Positions 1-5,635 of a stretch of 14,501 nucleotides of DNA are shown piece after piece. Each line of letters opens with the position of its first letter. Positions within the stretch are counted from its first letter, which is position 1. The position numbers were made by a program, and so were the translations under genes. The stretch covers positions 1-14,501 of the forward strand of contig CAJBJW010000116.1 of assembly GCA_903953455.1 (NCBI GenBank), written 5' to 3'. The stretch comes from an uncultured Pseudomonadota bacterium. Lineage in GTDB: Bacteria > Pseudomonadota > Gammaproteobacteria > Methylococcales > Methylomonadaceae. Under the pieces are notes generated by a model that had not been told where the DNA came from, ran no database searches, and was given only the letters and a program-made list of their open reading frames with translations.

Positions 1-61
1 ACCGTAAACTAAAAAATAAACCTCACATAAACTGCCATCGCTCATATTCAAAAATATCCTC

Positions 62-67
62 TATAAT
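62..67 (+). promoter_or_regulatory. Candidate -10 box for the ATPase-metA operon
   Basis: A perfect TATAAT lies about 50 bases upstream of the ATPase start. No good -35 hexamer is visible at 17 to 18 bases upstream (only a weak match around 38-44), so this is a partial promoter call. A transcript from here would have a leader of roughly 44 bases. I see no riboswitch-like fold or clear operator in the leader; nothing else is recognisable in 1-117. Confidence 0.35.
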
Positions 68-117
68 ACCCACTACTACTTCTCTAAAATCTTTATATCT
101 ATTCAAGGTGTTTTTTT

Positions 118-966
118 ATGAAAATGACGGCGCAAGAATTTCTCGATTGGAAAACGAAGCATATTACCTTACTGGCTATGTCGGGTGCGGGTAAAACAAC
201 ACTCGCTGATAAATTACCCAAATCCAAGTGGTATCACTATTCAGGCGATTATCGTATTGGTACCAAATATTTAAAAGAACCCATTTTAGACAATATTAAA
301 CGCCACGCGATGAGTGTCCCTTTTTTGCGCGAATTGCTACGCTCGGATTCGCTCTATATTAAAAGTAAAATTTCGTTTGATAATTTAACGGCGGTGTCGA
401 GTTATTTAGGTAAATTAGGCGATCCAAGCAAAGGCGGTTTATCGCTTGAAGAATTTAAACATCGTCAGAATTTGCATCGTCATGCTGAAATTGAAGCCAT
501 GAAAGATGTGCCTAATTTCATTCACAATGCAGAAGATATTTACGGATACAATCATTTCATCAATGATGCAGGTGGAAGTGTATGTGAGCTTGACTGCCCA
601 GAAGCCCTCGAAATTTTGGCAAAAAATACCATTATTATCTACATCAAAATCCCACCTGAACTTGAACAAACCATTATTGATCGCGCAAAAAGCGATCCTA
701 AACCACTTTATTACCGTGAAGCCTTTTTAGATGAAAAATTAGCGCAATATTTAAAATTAAAAAATTATTCATCCACCGATCAAATGCCACCCGATGAATT
801 TGTCACGTGGGTTTTTCCTGAGTTGTTTAAATCACGTATTCCGCGTTATGAAGCCATTGCACAGCAATATGGTTATACCGTAGACGGTAATGACGTGGCA
901 AACGTAGCAACAGAAGAGGATTTTATCGCTCTGATTGCTGCAGCCCTTGCAAAACAAACTGGTTGA
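118..966 (+). CDS. P-loop ATPase/kinase-like protein paired with MetA (function unknown)
   Basis: A 282-residue cytoplasmic protein with a Walker A P-loop at residues 20-28 (AMSGAGKTT), so it should bind ATP or GTP. A second conserved-looking segment at 146-157 (HFINDAGGSVCE) follows a beta strand and may carry the Walker B-like acidic residue. The overall look, a P-loop near the N-terminus and an alpha/beta body, resembles small-molecule kinases such as shikimate or adenylate kinases, but I cannot name a substrate. There is no signal peptide or membrane segment. The ATG at 118 has an AAGGTG ribosome site 7 bases upstream; a second ATG two codons on is less well placed. Its stop codon sits inside the metA ribosome site, so the two are translated from one mRNA. 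From memory, this protein type recurs next to metA in other proteobacteria, which suggests a role tied to methionine synthesis; that role is inferred. Confidence 0.8.
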   Translation: MKMTAQEFLDWKTKHITLLAMSGAGKTTLADKLPKSKWYHYSGDYRIGTKYLKEPILDNIKRHAMSVPFLRELLRSDSLYIKSKISFDNLTAVSSYLGKLGDPSKGGLSLEEFKHRQNLHRHAEIEAMKDVPNFIHNAEDIYGYNHFINDAGGSVCELDCPEALEILAKNTIIIYIKIPPELEQTIIDRAKSDPKPLYYREAFLDEKLAQYLKLKNYSSTDQMPPDEFVTWVFPELFKSRIPRYEAIAQQYGYTVDGNDVANVATEEDFIALIAAALAKQTG

Positions 967-971
967 GGTGG
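965..971 (+). promoter_or_regulatory. Ribosome binding site of metA overlapping the ATPase stop codon
   Basis: GAGGTGG lies 5 bases before the metA ATG. Its first two bases are also the last two bases of the upstream TGA stop at 964-966. This supports the start at 977 and translational coupling between the two genes. Confidence 0.7.
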
Positions 972-976
972 AATAG

Positions 977-2041
977 ATGCCCTTAGTTGCACACACGAAT
1001 CTCCCCACTTTTCAACGTCTTCGTGAAGAAGGCGAAGAAATCATTGATACTACTCGCGCAAATCATCAAGAAATCCGAGAAATTCACATTGGTCTTCTTA
1101 ATATGATGCCCGATGCGGCACTTGAGGCAACAGAGCGTCAATTTTTTCGCTTAGTGGGCGCATGTAATCAAATTGCCCAGTTTCATGTCCATCTATTTAC
1201 TATTGAAGGTTTAACGCGAAGTCCACAGACACAAGCGCATATTGATAAATATTACGAATCGTTTGAGAAAATCAAAGAAGACGGTTTAGATGGACTTATT
1301 ATTAGTGGTGCAAATGTGACAGGCTCATTTTTGCCTGCTGAAGATTTTTGGGAGCCTTTAACAGAAGTGTTTTCGTGGGCAAAAGAAAATGTGACCTCAA
1401 TTTTATGTTCATGCCTTGCAACGCACGCCGTCATTCATTATTGCTACGGGATTGCACGAACTCGTTTACCCAACAAGCGTTGGGGCGTTTTTTCTCATAC
1501 GTTAGTGGATAAAAAACATCCACTGGTCGTTGAAATGAATACACGCTTTGATGTACCACACTCACGTTTTAATGCCATTTTTCAAGAGGATATGGAAAAA
1601 CATGGCTTACGTGTGCTGTCAACCAGTGAAGATGGTGGTGTTCACTTGGCCGTGAGTCCTGATGGTTTTCGTATTGTCTTCTTTCAAGGTCACCCTGAAT
1701 ACGATGATATAAGTTTGCTCAAAGAATATAAACGCGAAGTTCGATGTTTTTACAGCAATGAAACCACAATATACCCGCCCTATCCTGAAAATTATTTTAA
1801 TGATTACGTAAAATCTGTTTTTGCTCAGTATGAGATTGAAGTTCGCTTTGCAAAAGAAAATCAACACGATTTCCCTCAATTTCCCGAAGCGCTGATTCTG
1901 GAATTTATTGATAATACATGGCGAGATACGGCAAAAAGTGTGTTTAACAATTGGTTAGGTAAAATTTACCAGATTACCCATCAAGATCGTCGACTGCCCT
2001 TTATGGATGGCATTGATCCAAGCAATCCGTTAAATTTGTAG
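977..2041 (+). CDS. metA: Homoserine O-acyltransferase, MetA family (probably O-succinyltransferase)
   Basis: A 354-residue enzyme that acylates the hydroxyl of L-homoserine from an acyl-CoA, the first committed step of methionine synthesis. It has the MetA class-I amidotransferase-like fold: nucleophile Cys146 in CSCLATHA, and His239 and Glu241 in FQGHPEYD, matching Cys142, His235 and Glu237 of E. coli MetA. The start MPLVAHTNLP and the segment LNMMPDAALEATERQF also follow MetA. It is about 45 residues longer than the E. coli enzyme (309), with extra sequence between about 285 and 310, and has CLATHA where E. coli has CWAVQA. At the site known to set acetyl versus succinyl preference (Gly111 in E. 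coli, Glu in acetyl-specific enzymes) it has Thr115 in GANVT, so the donor cannot be read with certainty. It is the second gene of a two-gene operon with the ATPase and ends in a strong terminator. Confidence 0.92.
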   Translation: MPLVAHTNLPTFQRLREEGEEIIDTTRANHQEIREIHIGLLNMMPDAALEATERQFFRLVGACNQIAQFHVHLFTIEGLTRSPQTQAHIDKYYESFEKIKEDGLDGLIISGANVTGSFLPAEDFWEPLTEVFSWAKENVTSILCSCLATHAVIHYCYGIARTRLPNKRWGVFSHTLVDKKHPLVVEMNTRFDVPHSRFNAIFQEDMEKHGLRVLSTSEDGGVHLAVSPDGFRIVFFQGHPEYDDISLLKEYKREVRCFYSNETTIYPPYPENYFNDYVKSVFAQYEIEVRFAKENQHDFPQFPEALILEFIDNTWRDTAKSVFNNWLGKIYQITHQDRRLPFMDGIDPSNPLNL

Positions 2042-2053
2042 TGAACTAATAAG

Positions 2054-2088
2054 AAACTTGCTGCGTAAACTAAGCAGCAAGTTTTTTT
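2054..2088 (+). terminator. Intrinsic terminator of the ATPase-metA operon
   Basis: A perfect 11-bp stem (2054-2064 with 2074-2084) with a 9-base loop is followed by an uninterrupted T run to 2088. It starts 12 bases after the metA stop codon. It separates this operon from the tetR promoter, whose -35 box starts 3 bases after the T run. Confidence 0.93.
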
Positions 2089-2090
2089 AA

Positions 2091-2120
2091 TTGACAAACT
2101 AAGACAACCGGTCGTATTAT
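2091..2120 (+). promoter_or_regulatory. Sigma-70 promoter of the tetR gene, predicting a leaderless mRNA
   Basis: A perfect -35 TTGACA at 2091-2096, an 18-base spacer and a -10 TATTAT at 2115-2120. The expected transcription start, about 7 bases after the -10 box, falls at 2126-2128, on or next to the A of the ATG at 2128. No Shine-Dalgarno sequence lies between the -10 box and the ATG, which fits a leaderless message. Confidence 0.75.
2100..2119 (+). promoter_or_regulatory. Inverted-repeat operator inside the tetR promoter (autoregulation site)
   Basis: TAAGACAACCGGTCGTATTA is an imperfect palindrome centred on CCGG at 2108-2111; 8 of 10 symmetric pairs match (mismatches at 2103/2116 and 2106/2113). 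It fills the spacer and overlaps the -10 box, so a bound TetR dimer would block polymerase. The AGAC...GTC half-sites around a CCGG core resemble operators of NemR-type TetR proteins as I recall them. The site lies directly upstream of the regulator gene, which is typical of autorepression. Confidence 0.6.
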
Positions 2121-2127
2121 TGATCCA

Positions 2128-2715
2128 ATGAAACAAAAACAAATTAACAAACATAATTTACTTGATGAAGGTGTTGCATTATTAATGCGGCAGGGATATC
2201 ACGGTACAGGTCTTAAAGAAATTCTAGATGCCGTCAATATTCCTAAAGGTTCATTTTATAATTATTTTGGTAGCAAAGAAAATTTTGCTGCTGAAGTCAT
2301 TGTTCACTATATTACGCCCTATCTAAATCAGTTAAATCAATATTTAGATGAATCCGAAGGCAATGCAGTCGCCGCTTTAAATCGCTATATTGAGGAAAGT
2401 ATTGCTGAACTCGAGCGCACTGATTTTAAAGGCGGATGCTTATTAGGTAATTTAATGGGAGAATTAAGCGATACTAGCGATTTATGTCGCATTGCATTGC
2501 AAAATGCACTGAATGATTATCGCAATGTATGGGAAGAGGGATTGCGTCGCGGTCAAACTGAAAAGCGAATTCGCGCAGATAAATCCGCTAATGAGATGGC
2601 AGATTTATGGGTAAATGCATGGCAAGGTGCTCTTTTGCGTATGAAAATAGAGCAATCAACTGAGCCACTAAAACAATGTTATTCACAATTACTGGGAGAT
2701 TTTTTTAAAGCGTAA
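2128..2715 (+). CDS. TetR-family repressor, NemR-like
   Basis: A 195-residue TetR/AcrR regulator. The N-terminal helix-turn-helix covers about residues 8-53, with the family core GLKEILDAVNIPKGSFYNYF at 28-47. The rest is the ligand-binding and dimerisation domain. Cys104 in KGGCLLGNL aligns with the redox-sensing Cys106 of E. coli NemR (SGCLTVKL), and Lys173 in RMKIEQSTEP aligns with NemR Lys175, the lysine reported to form a sulfenamide bond with that cysteine. This suggests sensing of electrophiles or reactive chlorine, though the ligand is not shown. The ATG at 2128 has no ribosome site and is placed by the promoter just upstream. Likely targets are its own promoter and the following DUF4242 and propeller genes. 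The 3' end forms part of a hairpin. Confidence 0.88.
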   Translation: MKQKQINKHNLLDEGVALLMRQGYHGTGLKEILDAVNIPKGSFYNYFGSKENFAAEVIVHYITPYLNQLNQYLDESEGNAVAALNRYIEESIAELERTDFKGGCLLGNLMGELSDTSDLCRIALQNALNDYRNVWEEGLRRGQTEKRIRADKSANEMADLWVNAWQGALLRMKIEQSTEPLKQCYSQLLGDFFKA

Positions 2716-2731
2716 TGCACTATTACGCTTT
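2707..2731 (+). terminator. Stem-loop over the tetR stop codon, weak terminator or attenuator
   Basis: A perfect 10-bp stem (2707-2716 with 2722-2731, AAAGCGTAAT and its complement) with a 5-base loop includes the TAA stop codon at 2713-2715. The 3' arm ends in only three T bases before AAC, so full termination is doubtful; partial read-through into the DUF4242 gene 57 bases on is plausible. Confidence 0.5.
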
Positions 2732-2787
2732 AACAAGCTATGCCAGTTTAACATTCACATTTTTAATAATAAATTGAGGAAAAGAAA

Positions 2788-3063
2788 ATGCCTAAATACA
2801 TCGTAGAACGCGACATTCCAAACGCGGGTGATTTAACTGCTGAACAATTACAAGGAATTGCACAAACTTCTTGCGGCGTGTCTTGCAATATGAATGCAAA
2901 CGTACATTGGCTAGAAAGTTTTGTAACAGACCATAAAGTTTACTGCATTTTGATTGCGGATAACGAAGAAGCACTTAGAGAACATGGCGAAAAAGGCGGT
3001 TTCCCCATTACAAACATCGCTAAAATTAGCAGTATTATCGACCCAAGCACTGCTGAAGGTTAA
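2788..3063 (+). CDS. DUF4242 family small protein (SCO4226-like)
   Basis: A 91-residue protein that matches the DUF4242 pattern: PKYIVERDIP at the start, a central strand with VYCILIADN (51-59), and REHGEKGGFPITNI (64-77) near the end. The fold is a ferredoxin-like alpha/beta dimer. A Streptomyces member, SCO4226, has been described as a nickel-binding protein; most members have no known function. Here Cys29 and Cys33 form a CX3C pair in TSCGVSCNMN, with Cys53, His40, His49 and His66 also present, so metal or thiol chemistry is possible but unproven. The ATG has a good ribosome site, GAGGA, 7 bases upstream. It lies 72 bases after tetR and is followed at once by an intrinsic terminator, so it is probably made at a higher level than the propeller gene downstream. 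Confidence 0.85.
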   Translation: MPKYIVERDIPNAGDLTAEQLQGIAQTSCGVSCNMNANVHWLESFVTDHKVYCILIADNEEALREHGEKGGFPITNIAKISSIIDPSTAEG

Positions 3064-3070
3064 TTGCCAG

Positions 3071-3110
3071 AAAATCGCATTTGCTAAAAAAACCAAGTGC
3101 GATTTTTTTT
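3071..3110 (+). terminator. Intrinsic terminator between the DUF4242 and propeller genes
   Basis: A perfect 9-bp stem, AAAATCGCA at 3071-3079 with TGCGATTTT at 3098-3106, continues in a run of eight T bases (3103-3110). The loop can add a few weak pairs. It begins 7 bases after the DUF4242 stop codon and ends 15 bases before the propeller ATG, so the next gene must rely on read-through or on a promoter inside the upstream gene. Confidence 0.85.
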
Positions 3111-3125
3111 CGTGAGTGAAAAAAA

Positions 3126-4289
3126 ATGATTAAAAACACGTTTACTTGCACCTTATTAAGTGCAGTTTTATTTTTGCCAACCATTAGCCATGCTGAAATG
3201 CTTTCAATGATGAATTACGAAAGCAAACCAGGACAACTTCCCAGAAAAGAAGGCATTGCTATTATTGATGTAGATCCTACTTCCCCCCAGTTTGGGAAAA
3301 TCGTTCAAGATTTACCTCTCCCACCCGATGCAGTGGCGCATCATATTTTTTACAATAAAGATATCAGCAAAGCGTATATCACCGCGCTAGGCAAAGGACC
3401 GCTGCGCGTGATTGATATGAAAAAAATGCCTTATGAAATTCAATCTCTCAATGTACCGCAATGTGAAGTTGCCGAGGACATGGCATTCACAGCAGATAAA
3501 AAAACGTGGTATTTAACCTGTATGGGTTCAAGTAATGTGATTGTTGGCGATGCACACACAGACAGCGTTAAACAAGTTATTTCTGCAAACGAAAAAGAAA
3601 AATTCATTCGCTACCCACATGGACTTGGATTAAATGAAGACATCAATCGTTTAATCGTAACGAGCACAGTCCGTGCCTCCGACTTAGGCGATGCGGGTGA
3701 AACCGTCACCGTCATTGACTCGACAACAGGCAATGTATTATCAACACATAAACTGTCGGACAAACCCACACCATCAGGTTCAGCTCCTGTGGAAGCTGTG
3801 TTTATGCCACATTCCACGCCACCACTTGCTTATGTCAATACCATGTTTGAGGGAAAACTGTGGACAGCAACATGGCACAGCACTCAGCACCATTTTGAAT
3901 TTACCCCTGTATTTGATTTTTCAAGTGTTAAACAAGGTGTGCCACTTGAAATCTATTTTAATCAAGAACATGATAAATTATTCATTACTACCGCAAATCC
4001 AGGCGCGTTGAATATTTTCGATATTAGTGAATCAACAAGTAAACCCAAGTTTTTGAAATCTATACCCACAGCAGGTGGAGCACATCACGTCGTTTTTTCA
4101 CCTGATGAAAAGTATGCCTTTGTGCAAAATAGTTTCTTAAACCTGCCGAATATGGATGATGGATCCATTAGTGTTATCGATTTACACAAAATGGAAAAAG
4201 TGCACAGTATTGATACATTAAAAGACTTAGGATTAAAACCAAATTGCATACTGATGTTGCCACAGTGGCACACGGATGATGTACATTAG
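3126..4289 (+). CDS. Exported seven-bladed-type beta-propeller protein (YncE/SBP56-like), function unknown
   Basis: A 387-residue protein with a Sec signal peptide (hydrophobic 7-20, likely cleavage after SHA at 21-23), so it acts in the periplasm. Repeated beta-blade signatures such as IAIIDVD (44-50), LRVIDM (93-98), VTVIDSTTGNVL (194-205), LNIFDIS (295-301) and ISVIDL (348-353) indicate a YVTN/YncE-type propeller. Several stretches recall selenium-binding protein 56/methanethiol oxidase: IDVDPTSPQFGKIVQDLPLP with a following HH (72-73), and GVPLEIYF (271-278). Histidines and one Cys-Glu pair recur near blade starts (His72-73, Cys113-Glu114, His165 in PHGLGL, His229 in MPHS, His320-321 in GGAHH), which could form a central metal site. 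No catalytic function can be assigned. The ribosome site is weak (GTGAGTG). It may also be only a scaffold-type YncE protein. Confidence 0.8.
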   Translation: MIKNTFTCTLLSAVLFLPTISHAEMLSMMNYESKPGQLPRKEGIAIIDVDPTSPQFGKIVQDLPLPPDAVAHHIFYNKDISKAYITALGKGPLRVIDMKKMPYEIQSLNVPQCEVAEDMAFTADKKTWYLTCMGSSNVIVGDAHTDSVKQVISANEKEKFIRYPHGLGLNEDINRLIVTSTVRASDLGDAGETVTVIDSTTGNVLSTHKLSDKPTPSGSAPVEAVFMPHSTPPLAYVNTMFEGKLWTATWHSTQHHFEFTPVFDFSSVKQGVPLEIYFNQEHDKLFITTANPGALNIFDISESTSKPKFLKSIPTAGGAHHVVFSPDEKYAFVQNSFLNLPNMDDGSISVIDLHKMEKVHSIDTLKDLGLKPNCILMLPQWHTDDVH

Positions 4290-4300
4290 ATAACAAGTGC

Positions 4301-4334
4301 AATCAAGTGACGTAGCATGCTATGTCACTTGGTT
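4301..4334. repeat. 34-nt near-perfect palindrome between convergent genes
   Basis: CAAGTGAC (4304-4311) pairs with GTCACTTG (4324-4331), and the centre TAGCATGCTA is itself a perfect palindrome. Extending outward, the only non-Watson-Crick positions are G-T type at 4312/4323 and 4303/4332. It lies between the propeller stop (4289) and the transporter stop (4362, opposite strand), where a bidirectional terminator is expected. There is no T run on either side in either direction, so it is not a standard intrinsic terminator. Confidence 0.7.
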
Positions 4335-4361
4335 AAGTCATTGTTACAAATGATAATTTTA

Positions 4362-5618
4362 CTAATTAAATTGCATATTGACTATTTTCGAATATCTCAG
4401 GCCATAAAAACCAATGTACAAATAGCAACTTACTGGTAAGAACAAAGCCATTTGCAACCCCACGTTATCTGCAATCATTCCTTGCACAAGCGGAATTATT
4501 GCCCCGCCGACAATTGCTGCACATAAAATTCCCGAACCCTGCCCCGTATGCGAATCCAATCCGTTTAAGGCCAACGAAAAAATAGTGGGGAACATAATCG
4601 AATTACATAAACCTACCGCGAGCAAACTCCACATCGCTAAATCACCCCTTGCAAAAATCGCAGTTAAAATGAGCAATACAGCTGCCAATGCGTTAAAAGC
4701 TAAAAGACGTGATGACTGTATTTTCTGCATCAACACCACACCTACAAAGCGACCGATCATCGCCCCACCCCAATAAAATGAAACATACTTACCCGCATCT
4801 TGCACGGAAAGCGCCGCGATATGCGTTTGACCTAAAAAACTCACAAGAAAACTACCAATAGCCACTTCACTGCCCACATAGACAAAAATCGCTATAGCAC
4901 CTAATATTAAATGTGGACAGTGCCAAGCGCTTATTAAGGTTGTTTTGGATTGCACATTTTGATGTGATTGCGATTGAATAGTGGGAAGTTTTATTAACGC
5001 AAAAATGATGGCCAACGCAAATAAAACACCGGCCAGTAACAAATAGGCGTTTTGGACTGCTGTGGCTTGCTCGGTTTGAACAGTGACTAATTGCTGCGCA
5101 TCGAATAAATAAATCTCGTCCGTACTTTTTTGGGAAACTGATAAAATAAAGACAGCACCCAAATACGGCGCTAAGGTCGTGCCCAATGAATTGAATGCTT
5201 GCGTTAACGTTAATCGACTAGACGCAGTTTCAGGCGACCCTAACACCGTCACAAACGGATTAGCAGCCACTTGTAAGAGCGTAATACCAGAAGCTAACAC
5301 AAAGAAAGCCCCTAAAAAAAATGCGTAAGAATGTGCACCCGCGGCAGGATAAAACAACAAGCACCCTAAACCAGCTATAAATAGACCTGTAATAATGCCA
5401 TTTTTATATCCCATTTTGTCAACGTAGTAACCACTTGGCACTGACATCATAAAATAGGCACCAAAAAAACAAAACTGCACTAACATCGCTTGCGTATAAT
5501 CGAGCGTAAACATGGCTTTTAGATGAGGAATCAAAATATCATTTAAACAAGTGATAAATCCCCAGATAAAAAATAACGACGTTAAAATACTCAGTGAACC
5601 TAAATGTTGTGGTCGCAT
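4362..5618 (-). CDS. Sugar:H+ symporter of the FucP/GluP group (MFS)
   Basis: A 418-residue, very hydrophobic inner-membrane protein with about 12 transmembrane helices and no cleavable signal. It carries the FHS-family signatures: FFIWGFITCLNDILIPHL in helix 1 (16-33, with Asp27 matching the transport aspartate of FucP), GITLLQVAANPFVTVLG (111-127) and RLTLTQAFNSLGT (135-147). E. coli FucP has an essential glutamate in CLETAANPF; here the residue is Gln116, as I recall for the glucose/galactose (GluP) and amino-sugar branch, so glucose or a related hexose is a better guess than fucose. The ATG at 5618 has an AGGGAAG ribosome site just upstream and lies 17 bases after the glycosidase stop, so the two genes form one operon and the sugar is likely the product of that enzyme. 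The substrate is inferred. Confidence 0.9.
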   Translation of the reverse strand: MRPQHLGSLSILTSLFFIWGFITCLNDILIPHLKAMFTLDYTQAMLVQFCFFGAYFMMSVPSGYYVDKMGYKNGIITGLFIAGLGCLLFYPAAGAHSYAFFLGAFFVLASGITLLQVAANPFVTVLGSPETASSRLTLTQAFNSLGTTLAPYLGAVFILSVSQKSTDEIYLFDAQQLVTVQTEQATAVQNAYLLLAGVLFALAIIFALIKLPTIQSQSHQNVQSKTTLISAWHCPHLILGAIAIFVYVGSEVAIGSFLVSFLGQTHIAALSVQDAGKYVSFYWGGAMIGRFVGVVLMQKIQSSRLLAFNALAAVLLILTAIFARGDLAMWSLLAVGLCNSIMFPTIFSLALNGLDSHTGQGSGILCAAIVGGAIIPLVQGMIADNVGLQMALFLPVSCYLYIGFYGLRYSKIVNMQFN

Positions 5619-5635
5619 ATACTTCCCTTTTCGTG

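Noticed and set aside
1..117. SAM or other methionine riboswitch upstream of the metA operon
   Set aside because: The leader from the candidate -10 box is only about 44 bases and has no stable stem, so it is too short for a known SAM riboswitch. No MetJ-box-like repeat is evident either.
439..669. Open frames on the opposite strand or other phase inside the ATPase gene
   Set aside because: They lie fully inside a well-supported gene with a P-loop and good ribosome site, and have no recognisable protein features. The same holds for shadow frames in metA, the propeller, the transporter, lnt, dapD, msbA and dnaQ.
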